Part shown: in pieces, positions 51,816-59,838 of the stretch
Layout: each line of letters starts with the position of its first letter
Position numbering within the stretch: position 1 is the first letter of the stretch
Notes under the pieces: model-generated
Seen by the model: the letters and a program-made list of their open reading frames with translations, nothing else
Databases searched by the model: none
What the model was told of the DNA's origin: nothing
Position numbers and translations under genes: made by a program
Source of the DNA: Clostridia bacterium
GTDB taxonomy: Bacteria > Bacillota > Clostridia > Oscillospirales > Acutalibacteraceae
Length of the DNA stretch: 64,000 nucleotides
Assembly: GCA_017548045.1 (NCBI GenBank)
Contig: JAFYNR010000022.1
Coordinates: 19,765-83,764 of the forward strand
Direction of reading: 5' to 3'

Positions 51816-52211
51816 CTATTCTTCAGCTATTATACGCCAATAATCGTAGGAATAAATTTTTGTAAGACGTTTTTCGGTTTCGCTTATACTTTTGAAAAAA
51901 TCCTTATTGAATTCTCCGTCCGGGTCTGCATACATTCCCCAGGCGGAAGCCTCGTTCACGCTCGGATAATACTTATCCCAAAGCAGAGCGCTGCCTTTTT
52001 TATCCTTATTGTAGTTAAGGTATCTTGCATCCTCACGCAAGGAATCTCTCACTTTTTTATAGTCGTGTGAAAGCTCTGCAAGTTCATCCTGCGAAGCCGC
52101 ACCGAGAGAATAATAATCTGCCCTCAATCTGATGCTTTGCAGAGTCGAAATGTATTTTGATATCCGCTTTGCAAGCTGTAAATCGCTGAGCTTTTCAAGA
52201 CGTGTTTCCAT
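51816..52211 (-). CDS. Small alpha-helical protein of unknown function
   Basis: A 131-residue soluble protein not recognised. It is charged, without Cys, and should be mostly alpha-helical: METRLEKLSDLQLAKRISKYI, SQDELAELSHDYKKVRDSLRE, then an aromatic end (YSYDYWRIIAEE). No motif or membrane span. It starts next to the stop of the flavoprotein gene (the TAA at 52213 and the ATG at 52211 are one base apart); a start at 52223, overlapping that gene, is equally possible as neither has a clear ribosome site. It ends the operon before a terminator. Confidence 0.55.
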   Translation of the reverse strand: METRLEKLSDLQLAKRISKYISTLQSIRLRADYYSLGAASQDELAELSHDYKKVRDSLREDARYLNYNKDKKGSALLWDKYYPSVNEASAWGMYADPDGEFNKDFFKSISETEKRLTKIYSYDYWRIIAEE

Positions 52212-52212
52212 A

Positions 52213-53820
52213 TTACCACTCATCACTTTCGTCAATCAGCACTGCGTGGGCACATCTTATTCCGTCAACCGCCGCAGATACTATTCCGCCTGCATAGCCT
52301 GCACCCTCACCGCAGGGATAAAGACCTCTTATATTGGCCTGATAAAGCTCGTCGCGGAGAATTCTTACAGGCGAGGATGAACGGGTTTCGGGAGCCGTCA
52401 GCACACCGTCGGGAAGTGCAAAGCCGTTAAGGCTTCTGTCCATCTTCACAATAGCCTGCGCCATAACATCCGTCACCTTTTCAGGCAACACCTTGCGGAT
52501 ATCGCCGGGAGTTACACCTGTTGCACAGGTAGGCTTTACGTAAGAAAGCTTCTTTGAAGGTGTGTTATTGAGAAAATCGCCTATTTTCTGGCAAGGTGCG
52601 GCATAATCACCGCCGCCAAGCTCAAATGCGGTTTTCTCAATTTTACGCTGAAGCTCAATGCCTGCAAGAGGATGATCGCTGCCGAAATGCTCGGGCTCAA
52701 TTCCCACAAGCAATGCAGCATTGGAGTTTTCTCCGTCACGGGCATATTCACTCATACCGTTGACAACAACGTGGCCTTCCTCGGAAGCGGCGGCAACGAC
52801 CGTACCGCCCGGGCACATACAGAAAGTGTATGCACCTCTGCCGTGATCGGGATGGCAGGCAAGCTTATAGTTTGCGGCACCCAATGCAGGATGCCCTGCG
52901 AATGAGCCGTACTGCGCTTTATCTATCATTTCACGGGGATGCTCAATTCTCACACCAACGGAAAAAGGCTTCTGAATTATCGTTACACCCTTTTTATACA
53001 GCATTTCAACCGTATCTCTTGCGGAATGGCCTATACAGAGAAGAAGCGTATCCGCTTCAATATCTTCAACACTGCCGTCGGGATTTCGGCAGGTTACGCC
53101 TTGAATGACACCGTTTGCAATGATTATATCCGTCAGCTTACATCCGAAACGCACTTCACCGCCGAGGGAAATAATTTCTTCTCTGAAAGCTTTTACAACG
53201 GCACCCAGTCTGTCCGTACCGATATGAGGTGTTGAAGAATATGCTATTTCAGCAGGTGCACCGTGAAGAACAAGCTCATCAACAACCTTTCTGCAAAGTG
53301 GGTCCTTTATGCCTGTTGTCAGCTTACCGTCGGAAAACGTGCCTGCACCGCCTTCGCCGAACTGAACGTTGCTTTCGGTGTTGAGCTTACGGGTAAGCCA
53401 GAACGAATTTACGTCCCCGGTTCTTGTATCAACATCCGCGCCACGCTCAATAACGAGAGGTCTGAAGCCTGCCCTGGCAAGAATAAGCGCCGCAAAAAAT
53501 CCTGCGGGACCGAAGCCTGCAATAACAGGTCTTAAGGTACTTGTTCTTCTGATTTCGGGCATTTCATATTTATATTCAGCCACAGACTCAACCTTCGGAT
53601 TTCTTGCGTGTGCAATAACCGCCGCTTCATCCGAATCAACTTCAACATTCACATTGTACACAAAATGAACATTATCTTTTTTTCTTGAATCCACAGCCTT
53701 TTTGGCAATTTGCAGAGATACAATTTTATTTTCTTTGCATCTGAGCGCTTTTGCCGCAGCTCTGCGAAGCTCACATTCATCACTGCCGAGAGGAAGCTTT
53801 ATTTCGTTAATTCTTATCAT
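52213..53820 (-). CDS. FAD-dependent oxidoreductase (COG2509 type)
   Basis: A 535-residue flavoprotein. An N-terminal domain of about 95 residues is followed by the FAD-binding segment RPVIAGFGPAGFFAALILARAG (GxGxxG, about 97-118), ERGADVDTR, NVQFGEGGAGTFSDGKL and the closing YPCGEGAGYAGGIVSAAVDGIR. The family is widespread, uncharacterised, and lacks visible redox Cys pairs of disulfide reductases. GGAGAAAAAC precedes the ATG. It stands between another flavoprotein and the small unknown gene on one transcript. Confidence 0.85.
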   Translation of the reverse strand: MIRINEIKLPLGSDECELRRAAAKALRCKENKIVSLQIAKKAVDSRKKDNVHFVYNVNVEVDSDEAAVIAHARNPKVESVAEYKYEMPEIRRTSTLRPVIAGFGPAGFFAALILARAGFRPLVIERGADVDTRTGDVNSFWLTRKLNTESNVQFGEGGAGTFSDGKLTTGIKDPLCRKVVDELVLHGAPAEIAYSSTPHIGTDRLGAVVKAFREEIISLGGEVRFGCKLTDIIIANGVIQGVTCRNPDGSVEDIEADTLLLCIGHSARDTVEMLYKKGVTIIQKPFSVGVRIEHPREMIDKAQYGSFAGHPALGAANYKLACHPDHGRGAYTFCMCPGGTVVAAASEEGHVVVNGMSEYARDGENSNAALLVGIEPEHFGSDHPLAGIELQRKIEKTAFELGGGDYAAPCQKIGDFLNNTPSKKLSYVKPTCATGVTPGDIRKVLPEKVTDVMAQAIVKMDRSLNGFALPDGVLTAPETRSSSPVRILRDELYQANIRGLYPCGEGAGYAGGIVSAAVDGIRCAHAVLIDESDEW

Positions 53821-53842
53821 ATGTTTTTCTCCGTTTAAGGTT

Positions 53843-55060
53843 TTATTTCAGCTCGCCTGCCAGCATTCCCGATGCCCAAGCCCATTGCAGATTAAAGCCT
53901 CCGCAGCCGCCGTCAACATCAATTATTTCACCGGCAAGGTAAAGATTTTTGCAGATTTTCGATTCCATTGTTTTCTCATTTATTTCCTCGGTTTTTATAC
54001 CGCCGCTTGTTACCTGAGCGTTCAGAAATCCTCTTGTTCCCGTTATTTCGAGAGAGAAATTCTTAATTTTTTCAGCAACACGGCGCAAATCCTTATCATT
54101 GAGTTCAGAAATAAGCCTCTCCGCACTGTAAAGGTTACAGGCTTTACAAACGGCAATTCCAACGGCTTTCGGAAGAATTCCCGTCAACAGATTGTCAATT
54201 CCGCAGAAACCCTTGATTTTATTGAGGTTTTTAAGATAATCAAGAAGTTCATTATATGACATATCAGGTAAAAAGTCTATCATTGTAAAGGGATTGTACT
54301 TTACGGAATTGATATATTTCTGAGCAGGTGCGGCAAGCTCCATTGCCGCTATACCCGACAGTCCGTACTCCGTAAAAAGGATTTCTCCCTGAGTTTTCGC
54401 AAGGTTTTTTTCACCCTTGAGAGTAAGCACTGCGTTTCTTACTCTCATACCCTTCATCGGCTTTGTGATTTCGGGTTTTGAATTCAACGGAACCAGTGCG
54501 GGCACTGTTTCGGTAACCGTGTGTCCCAGCTTTTTTGCAAGCTCAAAGCCACTTCCGTCCGACCCTTGAGGCGCCGAAGATTTTCCGCCTGCCGCAAGAA
54601 CAAGTTTTTTGCAGAAAATATTACCGTTGATGATAAATCCGCCATCGGATTTTTTTATATCCGTTACGGGCGTATCGCATACCGTATTGATATTGAGCTT
54701 ATCAAGTTCAAACCTCAACGCATCCACAACCGATGCCGCCATATTACTTTCGGGATATACTCTGCCGCAGGAATCCGAATAGGTAAGCAATCCCATCGAA
54801 GCAAAAAACTCAACAATTTTATTCGGATTATACGTGTTTATGGCAAAGGATGCAAAGCCCTTGTTCACGTACCCGTGGTCAAGAGCGTAAAGGTTAGTTA
54901 TGTTGCACTTGCCGTTGCCCGTTGCAAGAAGCTTTTTGCCCGTTCTGGGCAGTTTTTCAATAACAGCAATATCAAGCGACGGATTAAGCCGTTTTGCGTT
55001 TATGGCGGCGGCAAGCCCTGCCGAGCAACCGCCGACAACCGCCAAATCGTATTTTCTCAT
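53843..55060 (-). CDS. BaiN/HI0933-family NAD(P)/FAD-dependent oxidoreductase
   Basis: A 405-residue flavoprotein of the HI0933/BaiN family: LAVVGGCSAGLAAAINA (FAD site, about 5-21), KLLATGNGKCNITN, LAAGGKSSAPQGSDGSGF and the C-terminal CKNLYLAGEIIDVDGGCGGFNLQWAWASG. The typical GAGxAGL site is altered to GGCSAGL. BaiN reduces bile-acid intermediates, but most members have no known substrate. AAAGGA about ten bases upstream favours the ATG at 55060. One copy of the 22-bp palindrome lies inside the gene at 54127-54148. First gene of a three-gene operon. Confidence 0.87.
   Translation of the reverse strand: MRKYDLAVVGGCSAGLAAAINAKRLNPSLDIAVIEKLPRTGKKLLATGNGKCNITNLYALDHGYVNKGFASFAINTYNPNKIVEFFASMGLLTYSDSCGRVYPESNMAASVVDALRFELDKLNINTVCDTPVTDIKKSDGGFIINGNIFCKKLVLAAGGKSSAPQGSDGSGFELAKKLGHTVTETVPALVPLNSKPEITKPMKGMRVRNAVLTLKGEKNLAKTQGEILFTEYGLSGIAAMELAAPAQKYINSVKYNPFTMIDFLPDMSYNELLDYLKNLNKIKGFCGIDNLLTGILPKAVGIAVCKACNLYSAERLISELNDKDLRRVAEKIKNFSLEITGTRGFLNAQVTSGGIKTEEINEKTMESKICKNLYLAGEIIDVDGGCGGFNLQWAWASGMLAGELK
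54127..54148. repeat. 22-bp palindrome TGTAAAG-N8-CTTTACA, copy C (intragenic)
   Basis: TGTAAAG, spacer GTTACAGG, CTTTACA inside the BaiN-like gene, about 910 bases past its start. It encodes the residues CKACNLYS, so coding constraint alone could explain it, but it matches the intergenic copies exactly in arms and spacing. Confidence 0.65.
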
Positions 55061-55101
55061 CTGAACAGCATCCTTTTGTGACACATAAAATTCCATTATG
55101 T

Positions 55102-55130
55102 ATTCTAACAATTTGCGCCTTAATTGTCAA
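55102..55130 (-). promoter_or_regulatory. Promoter of the flavoprotein operon
   Basis: On the minus strand TTGACA (55130-55125), 17-base spacer, TAGAAT (55107-55102) preceded by TG-T. Confidence 0.7.
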
Positions 55131-55140
55131 TGCATATCCG

Positions 55141-55169
55141 TTGACATTTCGTAATTATAATGTTATTAT
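55141..55169 (+). promoter_or_regulatory. Promoter of the FHA-M16-pro operon
   Basis: TTGACA (55141-55146), 17-base spacer, TATTAT (55164-55169) preceded by TG-T. Divergent from the promoter of the flavoprotein operon, with 10 bases between the two -35 boxes. Confidence 0.7.
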
Positions 55170-55199
55170 TATTTATCATTGGTTAAAATGGAGAAGAAT

Positions 55200-55598
55200 A
55201 TGCTTGAATTTGTTCTGAGAATTTCGCACTATTCACTGCCCGTGCTTGCGGTTGCGGTGCTGCTTCTCTGCCTTTCTCCCCTGCTCAAGCGCAAACCGCC
55301 GTCATTGGGCAAGGCGAGGCTTATAAACGCTTCGGGCGGCGACGAATATCCGCTTGTCAGCCGCGAAACCTCAATAGGAAGCCACAAAAACTGCGATATT
55401 ATTTTTGACTCTGCCGACATTTCACGGGTATGTGCGGTTATTATATGCGCAAAAAGCGGCTGGTACATAACAAAGGTGAAATCCGCAACGGAAGTTAAAG
55501 TCAACGGAAAAGTTCTCGAAAAGAAAGAGCTTCTCAAAACAAACGATAAAATATCCTTCGGCAATATAACGCTTATTTTTGATAACAAACAGGGATAA
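55200..55598 (+). CDS. Membrane-anchored FHA-domain protein
   Basis: A 132-residue protein: one N-terminal membrane span (YSLPVLAVAVLLLCLSPLL, about 9-27) and a cytoplasmic forkhead-associated domain with SIGSHKNCDI, the variant SADISRVCAVI (where Ser-x-x-His is usual) and VKVNGKVLEKKELLKTNDKISFG. FHA domains bind phosphothreonine; the missing His of SRxH, replaced by Cys, leaves this doubtful. GGAGAAGAAT fixes the ATG at 55200. It is four bases ahead of the M16 peptidase gene. Confidence 0.78.
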   Translation: MLEFVLRISHYSLPVLAVAVLLLCLSPLLKRKPPSLGKARLINASGGDEYPLVSRETSIGSHKNCDIIFDSADISRVCAVIICAKSGWYITKVKSATEVKVNGKVLEKKELLKTNDKISFGNITLIFDNKQG

Positions 55599-55601
55599 CA
55601 C

Positions 55602-56876
55602 ATGACTGATAAAACAAAAATCATAAAACTCGATAACGGTCTGCGAATCGCAATCTGCAAATCGGAGTACGCAAAAACCTGCTCAATGGGTATATGGGTT
55701 GCAAGCGGCTCCTGCTATGAAACACCCGAAACCGCAGGCACCTCACACTTCATTGAACACATGCTTTTCAGAGGCACAAACAAGCGCTCCGCACTTGACA
55801 TTGCCGTTGAAATGGATGAAATCGGCGGTGTCATCAACGCATACACCGCAAAAGAAATGACCTGCTTTTATGCACACACGCTTACGGAGCATATGCCGAA
55901 GGCTCTCGATATCATTTGCGATATGGTTACCGATCCAAGGCTTTCTCCCGAAGACGTTGAACTTGAAAAAGGGGTAATCAAAGAAGAAATCGCAATGTAT
56001 GAGGACAGCCCCGAGGATTTATGCGCCGACACTTTTTACGAAAACATCTGGTCGGACAGTATGCTGGGAAGCAATATTCTGGGCACTCCCGAAACGGTTG
56101 ATTCCATAACGGCAGAAAAACTGCGTGACCATATGGCACGGTTTTACGTTCCCGAAAGAACGGTCATAAGCTTCAGCGGTAATTTTGATGAAGAAAAAGC
56201 CGTTGAAATATGCAGGAACTATTTTTCGTCTCAGATAAATACGGGCTTTGAAATTACACCTGTTCCCGCTGAATACAAGCCGGGAATAACGGTTGTAAAA
56301 AAAGATTTTATGCAGAATCAGCTTATTCTGGGATTTCCGGGAATATCTCTGACCGATAAAAGGCGCCATACGGTTTCGCTTATATCGTCAATACTCGGTT
56401 CGGCTTCATCATCAAGGCTTTTCCAGCGTATCAGAGAAGAATTAGGGCTTGTGTATTCGGTTGATACCGCCGGTGTATCGCATCTTGATACGGGTGTATT
56501 CATCGTATGTATGGGTCTGAGCAAAAGCTCTGAGAAAAAAGCTATATCAGAAGCACTGAAAATCATTGCAGACTTTCCCGGAAGCGTCACCGAAAAAGAG
56601 CTTGAACGTGCGAAAGAACAAATCGTTGCAAGTTTTGTGATGGGGCTTGAAAGTGTTTCTTCAGTTGCTTCAAGAAACGGCAGAAACGTGCTTCTTTACG
56701 GAAAAATCGTTTCTGAGGATGAGGTTATTAAAAAAATCCGTGCGGTAACTCTTGAGGAGTTAAAAGAAACCGCTTCGGAAATACTTGATATTTCAAAAAT
56801 TTCGCTGTGTGCCGCAGGCAAAACATCAGCAAAAAACACATACAGGCAAATACTGAATTCTTACAAAGGTGAATGA
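55602..56876 (+). CDS. M16-family zinc peptidase
   Basis: A 424-residue insulinase/processing peptidase-type protein. The inverted zinc motif HFIEH (HxxEH) is in GTSHFIEHMLFRGT (about 49-53), and the distal Glu is in VELEKGVIKEEIAMYED. A second, inactive-type M16 half follows from about residue 225 (NQLILGFPGISL), with SRLFQRIREELGLVYSV. It probably digests small peptides as a clam-shell fold. It overlaps nothing but ends one base before proB. Confidence 0.9.
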   Translation: MTDKTKIIKLDNGLRIAICKSEYAKTCSMGIWVASGSCYETPETAGTSHFIEHMLFRGTNKRSALDIAVEMDEIGGVINAYTAKEMTCFYAHTLTEHMPKALDIICDMVTDPRLSPEDVELEKGVIKEEIAMYEDSPEDLCADTFYENIWSDSMLGSNILGTPETVDSITAEKLRDHMARFYVPERTVISFSGNFDEEKAVEICRNYFSSQINTGFEITPVPAEYKPGITVVKKDFMQNQLILGFPGISLTDKRRHTVSLISSILGSASSSRLFQRIREELGLVYSVDTAGVSHLDTGVFIVCMGLSKSSEKKAISEALKIIADFPGSVTEKELERAKEQIVASFVMGLESVSSVASRNGRNVLLYGKIVSEDEVIKKIRAVTLEELKETASEILDISKISLCAAGKTSAKNTYRQILNSYKGE

Positions 56877-56877
56877 T

Positions 56878-57669
56878 ATGCTCAACAAAAAAGACATAAA
56901 AAGAATAGTTGTCAAGGTAGGCACCTCCACTCTTACCTATGACACGGGAAAAATAAACCTCCGCAGAATGTCAAAGCTGGCTCAGGTGCTCAGTGACCTG
57001 AAAAATGCAGGCATCGAAATCGCCCTTGTGACCTCCGGTGCAATCGGAGTAGGTGTAGGTAAGCTGGGTCTTAAAGAAAGACCTCAGGATACCCCCGGCA
57101 GACAGGCGGCGGCAACGGTGGGTCAATGCGAGCTGATGTTTCTTTATGACAAATTCTTCGGTGAATACGGCAATATAACAGGTCAGCTTCTTGTCACAAA
57201 GGATGACTTTGAGGATAAGGAACGCCACCGCAATCTTCACAACTCGTTTATGAAGCTTTTCGAATACGGCGCAATTCCCGTAATCAACGAAAACGACAGT
57301 GTTGCCGTTGATGAAATCGTATTCGGTGATAATGACAGTCTTTCCGCACACGTCGCAAAAATCGTTGATGCGGATACGCTTATCATTCTCACGGATATTG
57401 ACGGTCTGTTCAGTGCCAACCCCCGTGAAGATGAAAATGCCGTGCTTATTCACTGCGTTGACGAAATAACCGACGATATTCTTGCCCTTGCAGGCGGAAG
57501 CGGAACAAGCAGAGGCACAGGCGGAATGATAACCAAGCTTCACGCCGCACAGATTGCAACCGAAGCGGGTATCGACACCGTTGTTATGAACGGATCTGAT
57601 CCCGAAGAAATCTACAAACTTCTTGACGGCAGACAGATCGGCACTCTTTTCAAGGCAAAAGGAGAATAA
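56878..57669 (+). CDS. proB: Glutamate 5-kinase
   Basis: A 263-residue amino-acid kinase making gamma-glutamyl phosphate, the first step of proline synthesis. Seen are RIVVKVGTSTL, VTSGAIGVGVGKL, NENDSVAVDEI, FGDNDSLSAHVA and GTGGMITKLHAA. The C-terminal PUA domain of the E. coli enzyme is absent, as in many Firmicutes. AGGTGA fixes the ATG at 56878. proA starts two bases after the stop. Confidence 0.95.
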   Translation: MLNKKDIKRIVVKVGTSTLTYDTGKINLRRMSKLAQVLSDLKNAGIEIALVTSGAIGVGVGKLGLKERPQDTPGRQAAATVGQCELMFLYDKFFGEYGNITGQLLVTKDDFEDKERHRNLHNSFMKLFEYGAIPVINENDSVAVDEIVFGDNDSLSAHVAKIVDADTLIILTDIDGLFSANPREDENAVLIHCVDEITDDILALAGGSGTSRGTGGMITKLHAAQIATEAGIDTVVMNGSDPEEIYKLLDGRQIGTLFKAKGE

Positions 57670-57671
57670 AA

Positions 57672-58916
57672 ATGAACACAATGACTGATATAGGTGCGCG
57701 CTCAAAAGCGGCACAGAAAATGCTTGCAAAAGCAGGCGGAGCAGTGATCGATAAGGCACTCAATTCGATTGCCGCCGCACTGGAGAAAAACGCACAGTAT
57801 ATTCTTGAAGAAAACGCAAAGGACATCAGAGCCGCCAGAGATGCAGATATTTCGGAGGCTATGATTGACAGACTCACTCTTACTCAGGTAAGAATTTCGG
57901 GTATGGCTGACGGTATGCGTCAGGTTGCCGCAAGCGAAAATCCCGTGGGCAAGGTGCTTTGGGGCGAAACCAGACCCAACGGCCTTAAAATTGAAAAAAT
58001 CTGCGTACCCATAGGTGTTATTGCGGTTATTTTTGAAGCAAGACCCAACGTTACCGCAGACGCCGCCGCCATTTGCCTTAAAGCAGGCAATTCCGTTATC
58101 CTCAAGGGCGGCAAGGAAGCAATAAATTCAAACAAGGCGGTTGCACAGGTTATGCGCAACGCCCTTGCAGAATCGGGTCTGCCCGAGGACTGCATTATCC
58201 TTATTGAGAATATTTCAAGAGAAGCCGCAACAGAGCTTATGCGTCTTAACGGCTACGTTGACCTGCTTATCCCCAGAGGCGGTGCAGGGCTTATCCGCTC
58301 CGTTGTTGAAAATGCAACCGTGCCCGTAATCGAAACAGGCGTAGGCAACTGCCACGTTTACGTTGATGCAGATGCGGATATCGATATGGCGGCTGAAATC
58401 GTTGCAAATGCAAAGGCCTCCCGTGTATCGGTATGCAACGCCTGCGAGGGTCTGCTTATTCACCGTGACATTGCGGAAACCGCACTTATTGCAATCGGAG
58501 ATAAACTCCGAGAAAAGAACGTTGAAATCCGCGGCGATGAGGTGGTTTGCGAAATACTTCCCTATGCGCTTGCCGCAACCAACGAGGATTGGGCAACGGA
58601 ATACCTTGACTATAAAATCAGCGTAAAGGTTGTTGATGATATCGACGAGGCAATATCTCATATTTCACAGTACGGAACAGGGCACAGCGAAGCCATTATC
58701 ACTGACAGCTATGCCGCCGCAGAAAAGTTCAAGGCTGAGGTTGATGCGGCAGCGGTTTATGTGAATGCATCAACAAGATTTACCGACGGCGGTGAATTCG
58801 GCTTCGGTGCGGAGATAGGAATTTCCACTCAGAAGCTTCACGCAAGAGGCCCTCTGGGCATCGCACATATGGTAAGCTCAAAATATGTTATCAGCGGCAA
58901 CGGCCAGGTAAGATAA
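57672..58916 (+). CDS. proA: Gamma-glutamyl phosphate reductase
   Basis: A 414-residue aldehyde dehydrogenase-fold enzyme, the second step to proline. Markers: PIGVIAVIFEARPNVTADAAAICLKAGN, GGKEAINSN, the catalytic Cys in RVSVCNACEGLL (about 254) and the C-terminal FTDGGEFGFGAEIGISTQKLHARGP (split motif). GGAGA precedes the ATG. Directly after proB; proC not seen. Confidence 0.96.
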   Translation: MNTMTDIGARSKAAQKMLAKAGGAVIDKALNSIAAALEKNAQYILEENAKDIRAARDADISEAMIDRLTLTQVRISGMADGMRQVAASENPVGKVLWGETRPNGLKIEKICVPIGVIAVIFEARPNVTADAAAICLKAGNSVILKGGKEAINSNKAVAQVMRNALAESGLPEDCIILIENISREAATELMRLNGYVDLLIPRGGAGLIRSVVENATVPVIETGVGNCHVYVDADADIDMAAEIVANAKASRVSVCNACEGLLIHRDIAETALIAIGDKLREKNVEIRGDEVVCEILPYALAATNEDWATEYLDYKISVKVVDDIDEAISHISQYGTGHSEAIITDSYAAAEKFKAEVDAAAVYVNASTRFTDGGEFGFGAEIGISTQKLHARGPLGIAHMVSSKYVISGNGQVR

Positions 58917-58931
58917 CGGGGAGGTAATTAT

Positions 58932-59837
58932 ATGGCAAAGGCAAAAAAGAATAAACTTGCGTTCCCCGTAGGTATCATTGCGGCTGTTCTTGCGGTTATC
59001 GGTCTTATAACCGTTATCAGATTTTCTGCGGATACCGTAAAAAATCTTGCAGATAATTCAGCCGAAAAAGCAGAATTTGAAAAGCTGCTTACTCCTGTTG
59101 TAATGTTTGACCCCGACCCCTTTGATGACCTTACTCAGGCAGATGTTTCACAGCTTCTCAACAGTGCTGTGTGGGCGCTGCTTATGAGCGATGAGGGTGC
59201 AGATAAATATCCTTACTCCGAGGGTGAAAACATCGGTATTATCGTTCCTCAGGCAGATATTGAAAAATACTTTACGGGGCTTTTCGGCAACGAAATTGAC
59301 ATTGCATCAATGCACTCATCTCTGGATATGAGCGAATACGATATTTCGTATGATGCAGCACTCAAAAGTTATATTCTCCCCATTACGGGTATCGAATCCG
59401 CATATACTCCCAAAGTATATGACATTGAAAAACAAGGCAGCTCTCTTATCCTCAGTGTAGGATATATCGGCAACAAAGCGTGGGTTCAGGTTGCCGACGG
59501 CGAATTTGCCGCACCCGAGCCCGATAAATTTATGAAAATCACTCTTCGCGAAAGAGATGGCGGAAGATATATTTCATCCATTCAGGCTACGGATGTTCAG
59601 GAAGTTATCGGCACAACACAGCGCCGTGAAAATCCCACGGAAATCACAACGCTGCCCGTTGAAACCGAATCAACAACCGCACCTCTCACAACTGCCGTTC
59701 CCGTAACGGATGAGGACGGTGAAGAGGTTACCGACGAAAACGGCGATACGGTTACGGAATACGTTACCGTTGCGGCTGAATCAACAACGGAAACTGACTC
59801 CGCCTCAAGCAGTGAAGAAACAACGGAAGAAGAATAA
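58932..59837 (+). CDS. Membrane-anchored protein with Thr/Glu-rich tail
   Basis: A 301-residue protein not recognised. A single membrane span (GIIAAVLAVIGLITVIRF, about 14-31) leads to an extracellular domain of about 190 residues containing VMFDPDPFDDLTQADVSQLLNSAVW and repeated acidic turns. From about residue 225 the tail is low-complexity, rich in Thr, Glu and Ser (ITTLPVETESTT, TDEDGEEVTDENGDTV). It ends one base before mutS2; GGGGAGG precedes the ATG. It may be a stress or wall-linked protein; no function can be assigned. Confidence 0.65.
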   Translation: MAKAKKNKLAFPVGIIAAVLAVIGLITVIRFSADTVKNLADNSAEKAEFEKLLTPVVMFDPDPFDDLTQADVSQLLNSAVWALLMSDEGADKYPYSEGENIGIIVPQADIEKYFTGLFGNEIDIASMHSSLDMSEYDISYDAALKSYILPITGIESAYTPKVYDIEKQGSSLILSVGYIGNKAWVQVADGEFAAPEPDKFMKITLRERDGGRYISSIQATDVQEVIGTTQRRENPTEITTLPVETESTTAPLTTAVPVTDEDGEEVTDENGDTVTEYVTVAAESTTETDSASSSEETTEEE

Positions 59838-59838
59838 A

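Noticed and set aside
55156-55161. TATAAT as -10 for the FHA operon
   Set aside because: Only nine bases separate it from TTGACA; TATTAT at 55164 has a 17-base spacer and TG extension.
56971-57759. Minus-strand open frame of 262 codons
   Set aside because: Antisense to proB, which is unmistakable.
59710-59838. Upstream extension of mutS2
   Set aside because: It would overlap the Thr-rich tail of the preceding gene and adds a Lys/Arg-rich piece absent from the family; the ATG at 59839 matches the usual N-terminus.
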